Both the position numbers and the translations under genes were made by a program. DNA of 64,000 bases. It comes from Dryomyza anilis. Lineage: Eukaryota; Arthropoda; Insecta; Diptera; Dryomyzidae. Positions within the stretch are counted from its first letter, which is position 1. Each line of letters opens with the position of its first letter. The notes beneath the pieces are model-generated. The model searched no databases and was not told the DNA's origin. It was given only the letters and a program-made list of their open reading frames with translations. This document shows, piece after piece, positions 33,592-45,349 of the stretch. Location of the stretch: NCBI GenBank assembly GCA_951804985.1, contig OX638136.1:6761852-6825851 (forward strand). Direction: 5' to 3'.

Positions 33592-34600
33592 CAAAACGAG
33601 TTGGGAAAGTTAGGTCACATGGGTAAGTCCGGTTACATGGGATGGACTTTTATAGTCGGTTGGGCCGGATTATGGAATACCCTACACTCTTGGTGGATAT
33701 ATTAGTGGTATAATTTGGTGGGCTAATTTTTAATTATATACGACTAAAATTTCCTCTACAAAAAATCGGTAAATAATGAAAAAGTTCAAATTCTAACAAT
33801 ATGTTTAAAATTTTATAAATATATATGTAATATTTTTTAAGTTATTGGTTAACGTGATTTCTATGGTATTCTAACGTGATTTCAGTACATAGAACTATTT
33901 TTTGGCTAAAACATATTGAAACCAAATTTCATCGCATTCTAACCAGTATTTCAGATGGACATAGCTAAACTGACTATAGTAGTGATTCTGATCAAGAATA
34001 TATTCATAGATGTAAGGCAAGAATAATAGAATAATAAGATTACGCATTGTGCATGTACACCCTGTATTGCTGACGTCAAAAAGTATGGAATGTCAAGTAA
34101 AACAAATTTAAATTTAGACATTTCATTAATTACAAATATCTATTTCATTGAAATTTTTTTATTTACATTTTTTTCCAAAAAAATTGGTGGGAAGCAGGCT
34201 TCCGGCAGTTTCCTTGGGTGGATGGCAGTTAATTTAAATTTCAAATCTGAACTATATATTTGTTAGCCTGATGGACCGGAACTATACAAATGCTGTTGAA
34301 TTATTTTGTTTTTAGAGGATTTCGATGGTGGTTTCTTATCTTTTAGTTTTGATGACCGATTCAGTGCAGTTTTATACACATATCTATTAATCACACGCAA
34401 TTTTTTCAAAAATAATTGAAATGTTTTGTTTTTTTTACAAAAACATTCTGACACAATGAAAAAAATTACAGTTGTCAAAAACTTCTACGTACATGCGCAG
34501 AAGATTCAAGTTTTGAACAACGTTCTGCGCAATCTTTGTTTCTATTATTCTTGGATGTAAGGTATAAAAATATGAATATTTTCTAAAAACTATGGCGCAT
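33592..34600 (-). mobile_element. TACCCTACACC-family repeat, reverse copy, split by a MITE
   Basis: It starts AACGAGTTGGGAAAGTTAGG (33598), passes ATACCCTACAC (33677) and GATTCTGATCAAGAATATAT (33984), and is then interrupted at 34018-34553 by another element. It resumes for a short distance after 34562. Confidence 0.6.
34018..34553. mobile_element. MITE with 9-bp target duplication (536 bp)
   Basis: Its terminal inverted repeat reads CAAGAATAATAGAA on the left and, reversed, the same at the right (TTCTATTATTCTTG-like). It is flanked by perfect 9-bp repeats GATGTAAGG at 34009-34017 and 34554-34562. The length of the duplication suggests a Mutator-like source rather than hAT; this is inference. 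A 5'-cut copy sits in the gag region of the Gypsy element at 43262-43756. It has no coding capacity. Confidence 0.75.
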
Positions 34601-35375
34601 TAGTATAGACAATTTAATGTCAACATTTTTTTTAACACAGATTAAAATGTCAAAAAGTTTATTTTAGAAGTCTCAAAATTACAGAACATTAGTTACCTTA
34701 AGATAGTAATTTTTACACAAAGGCGCAATGTATAGAGAAAAGCTGCAAAAGGCGTAAACTATTGAAATAACAATGAAAATTAAAACAGCGCATAACTTTC
34801 ACAATTTTATCGTCTTTTGAAGCTCAAAATTATCAAAACAAACACAAAATGGAAAAGACGCATATTTACAAATGGCGCAGAAACCCTGTAAATTATGCAA
34901 TTTTTTCAATTTTGTGTTTTTTTTTTTGTAATTTGAAGCCTTTTCCTATATATTTTTTTCTCTTTATTTTGTGCTCTTTTAGAAAAGCACAAAATGTCTG
35001 TAAATCAGGCGCTTTTCAATTTTGTAATGTTTTGAAATTTTCGCCCTTCTGTAGAGGCGCTAAAATTTTGTATAGTGCATTTGCAATTTTATTCTTTATT
35101 GAAAATTTTGCGCATTTCTCCATATTTTTCGCGATTTTGTAAAGGCGCACAAATTTTGTAAATAAGGCACATTTGCAATTTTATGCTTTTTGCGCTCTTT
35201 AGGAAACGCGCAAAATTACTGTTTTGTAAATTATGCGCCTTTTGCGATTTTATGCTTTTTTTTTTGCTAATTTTGCGTCTTTCTTTATAGTTTCCCCTCT
35301 TTTAAAGAGGCGCAAAATTCGGTATGTTAATCGCATTTTTGATGTGTTTTTTTGAAAATTTTAAAGGTGCGCCTT
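34601..35375. repeat. Degenerate GCGC/TTTTG-rich interspersed motif region
   Basis: Between about 34720 and 35340 the words AGGCGC, GCGCAAAATT, ATTTTGTAAA and GCAATTTTATGCTTTT recur irregularly on both strands. This gives a low-complexity but not strictly periodic texture unlike its surroundings. No coding sense. 35376-35430 has a G-run/C-run palindrome (GGGGGCCCTGCCCCC). Confidence 0.5.
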
Positions 35376-35430
35376 TTTGGGGGCCCTGCCCCCATCTCCC
35401 CCTTCAAACCCCCTGAATCCACGCTTGGAC

Positions 35431-36617
35431 AAAAACCAAGGCTAATTCAAATTCATTCAATTTCATTGTCCAAGAAATGTAAAATAGAAACTAAACTGAT
35501 GGATAAGAACGATTTTGTTTCAGCGAAATTTCTCGAATTACGTTTCAAGATGATTATTTCCGACTCACAAAATGCTAGAAGAATTACTCATTTAAAAATG
35601 CGTTGAGATTGGTTACGACTCCAGTATTTCAATGATAAATCCATCGAGCGAAACAGATAAGGCACAGTGGCGATGCCGAATTCGACTGCACGGACAATCG
35701 AGTGCTTCATTTGAGGAATCTACAGCGAAGAAATCTATGTACTGCATTTTTGAAATTCCGGGAAAATTTAAATGTCTTTTTAAGAGTTTAATTTTTTTAG
35801 ATTGGTTTTAACAGACCCATTTATGTTGTTTATTATTTTGAATTACTAAATATACAAATTTGATTATTTTAAATAATTATTATTTTTTTTAATAGCATTT
35901 ATAAAATTTTCACATTAAAAAATTTAATTATTTGTTATTATTTTATAAATGTTTTGGCATATAAAATGTGTGGTAAAGTGATTAAAGTGAAACTTAACTA
36001 AATTCTAAAATAATTATTTATTTCACATTTCTGCATTATTTTACTGTAGGAAAGAGTGTGCGGTGAGAGTACGGTGTTCAAAGTAAAACAAAACCTGACA
36101 AAAATATAAATTGTGGTTTTGGAAATAGAATCATCCAAAGATACTGTATTTTGTTAAAATTTATTATTTTTGATAATACCAATCTTATATGTTCTTATTC
36201 CGTTCATAAAACAAGACAAGTGGATAAAGAATGCTATTGCAAAAGTGTGAAGCATATTGATAAATGAGGTTTTTTAATTAACAATATTTATTATACTATA
36301 CATTCATTGTTCTTATATAAAGTATACAATAAAGAATAATACAAATATTTAAATCATTGTTAAAATACTATACTATGTTCCACTGTGTGCAGTCGACTTC
36401 AATTCTACGCATGCAACCCCAGTACGAAAAATTAATTGTTGACCAATTTTTAAATTGACTTTATATTCATACATTTAAATAAACAACTAATGATTTAAAT
36501 GTATCTAATAAAAAACAAAATAAACATTCTATTTTTAACGGTACTAGAAGTATTTTTAAACTGTACGTTTCAATTGTGAATGTAAACATCTCAAATTTTA
36601 CTACTGAGTATTTACAA
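35431..36617. other. AT-rich stretch without recognised features
   Basis: No element or gene recognised. Short frames on both strands lack any family signal. Confidence 0.4.
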
Positions 36618-36770
36618 TACCTCTGTTTTTTTTTTTTTTGAATATCTACTAAGATCCAAAGCACTCAGACAGACTATATCCATTGTACTGTGAAATCTAT
36701 TCCCTACAATTTTGTGGTTAATATCACTCACTCTACTAATTTAAAAAAAAAAAAATCAAGGAAAACTACA
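36618..36770 (-). mobile_element. 5'-truncated 3' end of the same non-LTR element as 23.1-28.4 kb
   Basis: The T run at 36627-36640 represents a minus-strand poly(A) tail. The adjacent AAGCACTCAGACAG...ATATCCATTGTACTGTGA matches the 3' UTR at 23159-23200. Only about 130 bp remain, the usual outcome of incomplete target-primed reverse transcription. Confidence 0.65.
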
Positions 36771-36812
36771 AACATAGGCCGGCATTATATATAAATATTT
36801 TGTAATAATTTT

Positions 36813-37073
36813 ACGTTGGACTGCGAGGCGAAAGGTCCCCGGTTTAAGCCTGGACTGGGGCTAACAACATCTTTTCATAGAAACATTTTTCTATACCGCG
36901 CTACCTCTCGGCAGTAAATGGCAAACCTACGAGAGTAAAACATTGCCTATGAAAAATCTCTCACTTGCCGTTCGGATTCGGCAATAAACTGTAGGTCCCA
37001 CCACTTTGAGCACAAATATAACACGCACAGCTCAAAATGGTGAGAGAGCTCGGCCTAAGTTCTTATATATTAT
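36813..37073 (+). mobile_element. tRNA-derived SINE, diverged copy
   Basis: The head GTTGGACTGCGAGGCGAAAG with B-box GGTTTAAGCC (36841-36850) is followed by the conserved body and a short TA tail (37063-37073). It differs from the copy at 9855-10113 at many positions, so it is an older insertion. The A-box region is missing or degenerate. Confidence 0.72.
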
Positions 37074-37198
37074 AATAATTTTACATCAGATTCAGAAAAA
37101 AAAATATTATTCAAAAATTCCATTTCACAATTTCTACTGAGTTGTTTAATACTGTTGACTGTGAGTTTACAATGAATAAAATCTATTTTTACGATAAA

Positions 37199-37857
37199 TT
37201 CACATCAAAAATTCCTGTGGTATTATTAACAAATGAAAATTTGTTAATGTCTCAATGTTGCATGAACACATTTTTTATAAAACACCGATTTTTTTAACTT
37301 TTCCTTCTTCTCACAAACATTTCCAGTACTTGTTATATTTACAAATATTTGTATGTCTTACAAATTTTCATTTGTGTATTTATGCAAAAAGAACTTTATA
37401 TTCTTGTTAATAAAACAAAATCATTATTTTTTAGCATTTTGTTAAAATTACAAGGGTTTTTGTATAAATCAAATTAAATTTAGATGTGAATTTATAATAA
37501 CAAGAGAAATTGACACAATTTTTTCACAGGACTTATTAAAAAATATATTTTGTAACAAAATAGTTTTCTATAAAATAAATTTGTTTATAGAAACAAGAAA
37601 ACAAGTTTGTTTATAGAACAAAATAAATTTGTTCATCAAACAACATAATTTTGTTCATCTAACAAAATAAGTTTTTATATCATACAAATTTACCTTGTTA
37701 ATGAGACAAAAGTATTTTATTAACTGAACCAGACAATATGTTAATATAACAATAAAAAATGGGAGTTGTAAATATTTGTAAATAAAACAAATATTTCTTG
37801 TGGACCGTATATTAACAAATATTTTGTTAATATCACCATAGGAATTTTTTGTGTGCA
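37199..37857. mobile_element. TIR element of unknown family
   Basis: The left end CACATCAAAAATTCCTGTGG (37200) pairs imperfectly with the right end, whose reverse complement is CACAAAAAATTCCTATGGTG (ending about 37854). The next bases also pair (ATTAACAAA). The interior is rich in AACAAA/TTTGTT words (AATTTGTT, CAAAATAA), with no coding sequence. Confidence 0.5.
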
Positions 37858-37898
37858 GTTGAGATTTATTTAATCATATAATTTATATAACATTATAC

Positions 37899-38262
37899 TG
37901 TTACGAAATTCAGTCTACGGAAAACTATCCTACAAGTTCGTTTCGCTGGATTGTACAGAAAATAAAAAACACACTTATATTTGGTTTTAACTAGTATTAT
38001 TTCAACTAGTATTAATTAACTTTATTTAATTAAATAACAACTTAAAGAATAAAGAATATCAACTGCTGAATTTCTACAATTTAGCTTTACAATGTTCACT
38101 CACGAGACGCACTGGTTCACTTATATACTGCAGGAATTAGTTCGCCACGTTTCGACAAGCTTCGACTTGTTTCGAGAACCTTCTACTCGTTTCGTGAATG
38201 ACGCATGTTATTGGCATCTCATTCGAACTCATGTGTTTTAATGTGCTGATCATCCATCTCTT
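37899..38262 (-). repeat. Truncated 3' LTR of Gypsy element A
   Basis: It starts TGTTACGAAATTCAGTCTAC like the full LTR at 43820 and aligns with it to about 38262, then diverges into unrelated sequence. The part nearest the internal region is missing. Confidence 0.8.
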
Positions 38263-38642
38263 ATATTATATATGCGCCCAAGAATTTTATTCGAAAAAAA
38301 CTACTCTTTTTCAGATATTAACTCTCATAGTAAATACTTTTTTTATTAAAAAAATTAGGTTTTAGTGCGTTTTGATTTTAAGATTACTGCTAATATAAAT
38401 ATACTATTTATATTATGTTATGATATATAAATAGATGTTTTAAGAACTTATAATACAACAAAAAACGGAACTAGTCTAAAGAACCAATAAGATGTCATAC
38501 AATACTCCAAAACAGAAAAGTAAAGTGTTCCGAATTGTTCCCCTAAACTTTTAATGCAGTTTTGCTGCCAAATGTAGGAGCATTTCAAATCAGTTTTAAA
38601 ATTTTTCAAATAATTGATTTGGTAAAAAAAATAACTTTGTGT
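38263..38642. other. Unassigned sequence inside the decayed 3' end of Gypsy element A
   Basis: Nothing recognised. It replaces the LTR start and polypurine tract of the element. Confidence 0.4.
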
Positions 38643-39290
38643 TTAAACCAGTTGGGAAGGTTAGATTACATGAGAAATTTTAAATTTGGTGTTATTATGA
38701 TAGTTAGAATTATTAAAATTATAGTCGGTCTAAGCCGACTTTAAATACCCTACACATATGTGTGGTTAACATTCAAAGTGGTATATTGGTCACCAGGGTA
38801 TACGATTCCTGAAAATAACAACAAAATTTCAATCGCTAAAGAATTTCCATTCATTTGATACCCATATTTACAAATGGGTAGGTATGCCGAATTTCGATAT
38901 TTTTTTCGGCGAAAAACAATATTTTCGAGTATTTGAAAATGACTTCAATATATATTTGACCAAAAAAGTTTATCTAAGCACGTATAAATTGATCTGTAGA
39001 TGTAAATTTAATATGAGGTACTTGAATATAAATGGTCAGATCACAGGTCACAATGGACCAATCTGCCCAATATTTTCGCACATTCAGCGTAGGTATATAA
39101 GTAATCTAACTTATGAGTTTAATTTATCTAATTTTTCAATTGTTTATGTAGTGGGGATTTCAACAGACAGACAGACGGGCATCTCTAAATCGACTCAGGA
39201 GGTCATGCTGATCAAGAATATATATACTTTTCCATACAGGAGATGCTTCCTTCTGGGTGTTATAAACTCCGTACCAAACTGAATACGTTT
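38643..39290 (-). mobile_element. TACCCTACACC-family repeat, third copy, inserted at the end of Gypsy element A
   Basis: It runs from CAGTTGGGAAGGTTAGATTA through AATACCCTACAC (38745) to CTGATCAAGAATATATATAC (39208) and CCTTCTGGGTGTTATAAACT. About 50 bp of the outer end are missing. A 132-residue ORF inside it is only a translation of the repeat. Confidence 0.65.
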
Positions 39291-39293
39291 ACT

Positions 39294-42228
39294 TGTCTTT
39301 AATCAAAATATACGGTTTTTAGAATTTTGGCCAGCTTTTCTGAATCCGATACACGACATCGTTAATTCTTTTAATTATCTTGTATGTTCATTCCCAGTAT
39401 GTTTGTAGCTTAGGGGATAAGCCTTTCTTTCCTTGTGGGTTATAGAACAAAACAAGTTGTCCTTCCGTAAATCCCTGTGAATTTGTGTGCAAGTCGTATC
39501 TGGCCTTCATTTTATCACTCGCAAATTGTGTACGCTGCTTTACAAACAGATGCACTTCGTTCATTTCTTCACTTTTTCTGGAAACATAATCGTGTACAGG
39601 AATTCCAGGTGAAGGACTCGCACCGAACAAAATTTCTTCCTTGATCTGAATGCAATTCCAACAGTACTCCAAAACGGCTTACCCAGTTGTTATCTAATGC
39701 ATCCGCAACTGCTGTGGCTTCTTGATTCGGCATGGTGACAGTTCAGGCCACTTTCTGAAGTAGTCAATGACGACAAGCACATACTTATTACTCGCATCAC
39801 TGATTGGAAATGGTCCGGCGACATCCATGGCGATACGTTCGAATGGTGCTCCCACGTTGAACTGATGCATTCTGCCGCGAATCTGACTGTTGGTCCTTTT
39901 GCTGATACACATTGTGGACAACTGCGAATCCAATGGGCGACTGACTCTTGGCATCCAACCCAATAAAAACGTTTCTTTACCTTCTCGACCGTTTTTTTAA
40001 TGCCCAAATGACCACCACTAGATCCACCATGGTATTCCACTAATATCTCTTTTACTTTTGACTTGGGAAGAACAATCAAACTTCGAGCGGAGGTGCCATC
40101 TTCACTTTCACATACACGATATAGGCAACCGTCTTGTAGCTTTAAGATTTGCCACTGCGCCCAGTAAGCCTTAGTTATTGGGCAGTTGGCAGCTATCTCT
40201 TCCCATGATGGTTTTCTTTGCTCTCCCTTGAACATAATGAATTCTGTGATCGATTTGATCAATTTGGATTTGTTCCAGAGTCCAATTTTCATCGGGTAAA
40301 ACATTCAAAGAATATCAATAATGTTTTCTTTTCCTACTGCTCTTAAACAATGTCTGCATCCAAGTATACAAGGACGCCGTGACAGAGCATCTGCATTTAC
40401 TTGATGACTTCCTTTACGATGTTCGATGGTGAAATCGTAGCTCTGTAATCGCTCTATCCAACGCGCTATTTGGCCTTCTGGGTCTTTGAACTGAAGTAAC
40501 CATCTCAGTGCAGCGTGATCGGTTCTCAAGTGAAACTGTTGTTCGTACAGATATTTATGGAAATTTTTCACACTTTCGATTACAGCAAGAAGCTCCCTCC
40601 TGGTGACACAGTAATTTCGCTCTGGCTTGGACAAGGTAGTAAACGATAACTTTTTCTTGCATTCGTATCAAGTATAAATTTCTCAACTGGAATTGGATAC
40701 GCAAAAATTAGTGCCGAGCACAGTAGATCTTTTAATTTCAAGAACGCGCTTTCTTGATCAACGCCCCATTGAAATGCGTGGTTCTTTCTTGTCAACTCAT
40801 GACGACTGCTAGCAACAATTGCAAAACCTGGAAAAAAAAACCTGTAGTATGTACGTAGCCCCAAGAAACTTCGTAGTTCGTGTAAGTTTTGCGGTCTCGG
40901 CCAATCCTTTACTGCAACTATTTCATTCTCATCAGTATGCACTCCTTCCGTGACATTTCTTTGGGCTAGGTTGTAGACTCGTATTTTCCAATCGAAGGAA
41001 TACTTCCTCTAAATTTCTTTGATGTTCGTCAAAGTCCTTGCCCATGACAATGATGTCGTCAAGGAATACCAGACAAGGTTTCCAGTGTAGACCTCTCAAT
41101 ACGTGCTCCATTAACGGCTCGAATGTTGCTGGGGCATTACATAGCCCAAACGGCATTACCAGAAATTGCCATAGTCCATCGCCGGTACTGAATGCGGTCT
41201 TCTCTCCATCTTTCTTATCGATTTCTACTTACCAGTAACCGCTTTGCAAGTCCAACGTTGAAAACCACTTAGCATTAGATAGTGTATCCAAGGTGTCATC
41301 GATTCTGGGCAATGGATAACTATCTTTCTTGGTAACATCATTAAGTTTTCGGTAATCAAAGCAGAACCGAGTACTACCGTCCTTCTTTTTCACCAATAAT
41401 ACTGGTGAACTCCATGGACTCTAAGATGGTTCCACCACGCCATTTGTGTGCATTTCTTTAACCAAATGTGATACTTTGTCTCTTTTCGCAAGTGGTACCC
41501 TTCTTGATGCTTGACGAATTGGGTTAGAATCACCAGTATCTATTCGATGCTTTACAATGGAAGTTCTGCCATCCTGTTGACCCTTTTCAGCAAATATACA
41601 CCGATATTGGTCAATTAGCTGTTGCGCTAGACTTTTTTCTTTTGCAATCAAATCATTTGTCTAATCATTTATAAACCTGTGAGTAGATTGTTTGTTTATT
41701 TGCGATGTGTCGTAGTCCTTTGATTGATTTGACTCACAGCTTATAATCGCTGATGCCTCTTGACACTGGTCTATCACTGTTCCCTTTTTAATTACTTTGG
41801 ACGAGTTTTCCATGTTGAGAACTCTTATTGGAACAACTTTGTCTTTTGTCGCTTCTACTAATGTTCTTCCGACAACAATATTACTTCTGCTCATTTGCTC
41901 ATCATTCGCTTCTATAACCCACAACCTGCTTATCCCACAATCTCCATTTAATTTCCCCCAAACAATTGCTTCTGAATTAGGTGGTATTTTCTATTTTTAT
42001 GAGCAATTACTTGTTTAATATTCGGGCTCTGGTCACAATCTATGTTTAGTTGGATTTCCGTGTTCTAGTGTGAAACCGTTACATTAGTTCTGCTCTTCTG
42101 GGGCAATCGGTTGTGGGAATCAGATCGTGCCCCGTAGAACTGACTCGTTTTAGTGGAAAGATTGATTCAAATTTACGTTATTTTGGACACGATACTGTCT
42201 TTCTTCATGTTGGGGTTCATCTGCAGAT
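39294..42228 (-). pseudogene. pol: Gypsy element A pol remnant (linker, RT, RNase H, integrase)
   Basis: The minus strand holds, in order, the protease-RT linker (41924-41661), reverse transcriptase with HTNGVVEPS then a stop, LPFGLCNAPATFE-type blocks and the catalytic FLDD (41055-41066), the RNase H region (40634-40305, CVTRRELLAVIESVKNFHKY, LRTDHAALRW) and the integrase zinc-binding segment (HGGSSGGHLG, CPQCV). The start of the catalytic core (MDVAGPFPISDA) and the C-terminal domain (39672-39388) follow. Multiple frameshifts and stops separate these. About half of the integrase core, including the second and third acidic residues, seems deleted near 39680. No intact protease is visible. 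Confidence 0.88.
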
Positions 42229-43261
42229 TTATTTATTGAGCGTTTGCGTTTTTTTACGACAATCACGTGCCATATGCCCATATGCATCACAATTGTAGCA
42301 TTTACCTTTAAATTGGGTATCTCGGTTGGCAGCCCTGTAATATAGTTTAGCACCACTTTTTAATGCATGGCAAATTACTTCATTTTCCACATCTAGTTTA
42401 CGGACCTTTGGCGCTGGACGGCACAACGTAGTTGCTGTCTCCCGCGTTAGCGCTGTAGTAACAGTTTCCGTAAATGTCACTTTCGGTACGTTTTGTTTCC
42501 GGATCACGTATGCCATCAACGAATACCTCGATCTTGCACTTTTCTATAAAGTCACTCGCTGAATCTGCGTACGACAAATGCGCAAGCCTTTCGACGTCCT
42601 CTGCATACGCCTGCAATGTTTCACCATTTCGTTGCATTCGGCCCTTCAGTTCCATCCTGTAGATCTGCTTCATGTGATCACTGCCATATTTGCGCTGCAA
42701 TGCACTCATAACCGAGTGTAATTATTTCTATCGCTTTTTGGAACACTTCTGCAATACTTCGAGTGCGCCTCCTTTTAGCGCCACGATAAGTGCGGCTACG
42801 CTGTCCTCATTGTTCCAGCTTGAAAATGTTGAACGTTGTGGTTCCATCGTAAATCGGCGACTTTAACCTTGTACCACCCACAACATGTTGTGAGGGTCTA
42901 TTTATTTGCAACACTTCGAAATATTTTTGCATTTTCTGTAGCTTCTGTTCGATACCATTAATTTTATCATCAACGCTAACTTCCATATCCCTTACATGCT
43001 CCTCAAGATCTCTTACTTTGCCATTCAGTGTAATAGAAACTTCTAGAAGCTGCTTAGAATGTTCCTGCATCTGTAACTCTATTTTTTCTTGATGTTGGTT
43101 GGAATTTTGTAGAAGTTTCTCCTCAAGCCGATTTGAATTTTCTAGTAGTTTCTGTTCATTTCTGGTCGAATTTTCTTGGAGCAGTTTTGAATTTTCTTGA
43201 AGTTCTGTTTAAAGTTGAATTGAATTTTCTTGAAACTGAGCCATTATCTGAAACTGTTGCT
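42229..43261 (-). pseudogene. gag: Gypsy element A gag remnant
   Basis: The gag has an N-terminal repeat-rich stretch with recurring QENSN-type units, then a coiled coil (about 43070-42807). A conserved capsid-like segment follows (42709-42398, YGSDHMKQIYRMELKGRMQR), then a canonical zinc knuckle CYNCDAYGHMARDC (about 42300-42259). A frameshift separates the capsid part from the knuckle frame. The first codons of gag (43777-43757) lie on the other side of an inserted MITE. Confidence 0.8.
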
Positions 43262-43756
43262 TTTTGACAACTGTAATTTTTTCATTGTGTCAGTATATTG
43301 TTATAAAGAAAACAAGACATTTGAATTACTTTTGAAAAATTGCGTGTGATTTACTAGATAAGTGTACAAAACTGCACTGAATCGGCAATCAAAACTAAAG
43401 ATAATAAAACACCATCGAAATGCTCTAAAATGAAAATAATTCAACAGCATTTGTGTAGCTCCGGTCCGTCAGGGTAACAAATATATATTTTAGATTTGAA
43501 ATTTAAATTAACTGTCATCCATCCATGCCCATGTACAGCAATGACTTTATCAGCACGGTAGTTGGTACACCCACCAAGGAAACTGCCCGAAGCCTGCTTA
43601 CCACCAATTTTTTAGGGCAAAAAAGTGAAATAAAAAAAATCAATGAAATAAATATTTGTTATTTATGAAATGTCTAAATTTAAATTTCCTTTACTTGACA
43701 TTCCATAGTTTTTGACGTCAGCAATACAGGATACTCATATTATTCTATTATTCTTG
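43262..43756. mobile_element. MITE (CAAGAATAATAGAA family) inserted in gag of element A
   Basis: Homologous to 34018-34553 in reverse orientation. The right end TTCTATTATTCTTG is at 43743-43756. The left end lacks roughly the last 90 bp, so no target duplication can be read. It splits gag seven codons after its start. Confidence 0.7.
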
Positions 43757-43801
43757 CGGTGCTGCAACTTCTTTTAGTTGATCAAATTTAACCATTTTGT
43801 A

Positions 43802-43818
43802 TCCCACTTCTGACACCA
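43802..43818 (-). other. Primer-binding site of Gypsy element A
   Basis: Minus-strand TGGTGTCAGAAGTGGGA, one base from the LTR. It matches the 3' end expected of a tRNA-Leu (family knowledge). The identical site occurs at 45321-45337. Confidence 0.75.
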
Positions 43819-43819
43819 A

Positions 43820-44351
43820 TGTTACGAAATTCAGTCTACGGAAAACTGTCAACAAGTTCGTATCGCTGGATTGTGTACAAAATAAAAACACACTTATATT
43901 TGGTAACTAGTATTATTTCAACTAGTATTAATTAACTTTATTTAATTAAATAACAACTTAAAGAATAATCACTTATATTAACAGCTGAATTTCTACAATT
44001 TATCTTTACAATGTTCACTCACGAGACGCACTAGTGCACTATTAAATCACAACTGAAGTACTGTGCCTCAGATGCGGTGGCCTTATATACTGCAGGCATC
44101 AGTTCGACAAGCTTCGACATGTTTCGAGAACCTTCTACTCGTTTCGTGAAAGATGCATGCTATTGGCATCTCATTCGCACTCATGTGTTTTAATGTGCTG
44201 ATCGTTCATCTCTTCCTCGCACACTGTCTCAGTGCGCTGAATGATCTACGGACTCTTTCTAACACATAGCTTAGTGCGCTGAATTGTATTGCGTCTCATT
44301 TATTATTGTTGATTGCTTGCACAAAGGGGCAAATTACATCTTTTCGTAACA
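43820..44351 (-). repeat. 5' LTR of Gypsy element A (532 bp)
   Basis: It begins TGTTACGAAA and ends TTTCGTAACA, a 10-bp inverted terminal repeat. Homologous to the LTRs of element B. It contains a TATATA word (44092) upstream of a CAGT start-like site on the minus strand. Confidence 0.9.
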
Positions 44352-44773
44352 ATACATTCATGATTATATGTCACATCATGCTGTAACGGTTACAGCGCAT
44401 GATTTAAAGCCTTCCATCTAATATGAGAAGACGAGAAAAAGCTTTTAAATTCTAATACGACCCAAAAAAGATCCAAAATAGATGATGCGTTGAATAAATA
44501 AAAACCACAAATTAATTTATTTCCTTCTAATTGACTTAGAAAATATACCCAAAAAAATCTGCATTAAAAATGTAGTTGAATTTAACTAAATTTTAGTTGA
44601 TGACCGTCCTAATGAATATGTAGTCATTTTTGAATAAATGTTTTAGTTCTTTTTACTGCATCACTTTTACTGATAAAATTAACGGAGGTTTTAAAACAAA
44701 CACATTGCATTTATTGACATTTAAATGGATATTCTTATCCAAGAATGAAAAAAATAAGAATATATGTATATAT
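44352..44773. repeat. Dispersed element flank (copy 4, left half)
   Basis: 44536-44773 matches 31740-31847 joined directly to 32668-32815. It is therefore the version without the TACCCTACACC insertion. It continues after element B at 50404. Confidence 0.65.
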
Positions 44774-45319
44774 TGTTACAAAAAGATGTAATTTGACCCA
44801 TAGTGCAAGCAATCAACAATAATTAATGAGACGCAAGACAATTCAGCGCACTAAGCATGTGTTAGAAAGAGACGGAAGAACATTCAGCGCACTGAGGCAG
44901 TGTGTGAGAAAGAGATGGAAGATCATTAAAACACATGAGTGCGAATGAGATGCCAATAGCATGCGTCATTCACGAAACGAGTAGAAGGTTCTCGAAACAA
45001 GTCGAAGCTTGTCGAACTGATGCATGCAGTATATAAGGGAGCCGCATCAGAGTTACAGCACTTCAGTTGTGATTTAATAGTGATCGAGTTAATAGTGATC
45101 GAGTGCGTCTCGTGAGTGAACATTGTAAAAATAAATTTTAGTAATTCAGAAGTTGATATAAGTGATTATTCTTTAAGTTGTTATTTAAATTAATAAAGTT
45201 AATTAATACTAGTTGAAATAATACTAGTTAAAACTAAATATAAGTGCGTTTTTATTTTGTACACAATCCAGCGATACGAACTCGTAGAACAGTTTTTTGT
45301 AGACTGAATTTTCGTAACA
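44774..45319 (+). repeat. 5' LTR of Gypsy element B (546 bp)
   Basis: TGTTACA to TTCGTAACA, preceded by ATAT. It differs from the 3' LTR at 49859-50403 by several substitutions and small indels (for example TTGACCC versus TTGCCCC near the start), so the insertion is not recent. It contains a duplicated GAGTTAATAGTGATC patch (45083-45101) absent from the 3' LTR. Confidence 0.9.
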
Positions 45320-45320
45320 T

Positions 45321-45337
45321 TGGTGTCAGAAGTGGGA
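45321..45337 (+). other. Primer-binding site of Gypsy element B
   Basis: TGGTGTCAGAAGTGGGA, one base after the LTR, identical to that of element A. Confidence 0.75.
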
Positions 45338-45349
45338 TTGTGATACAAA

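Noticed and set aside
38884..39282. 132-residue plus-strand ORF
   Set aside because: Falls inside a TACCCTACACC-family repeat and translates its conserved non-coding blocks.
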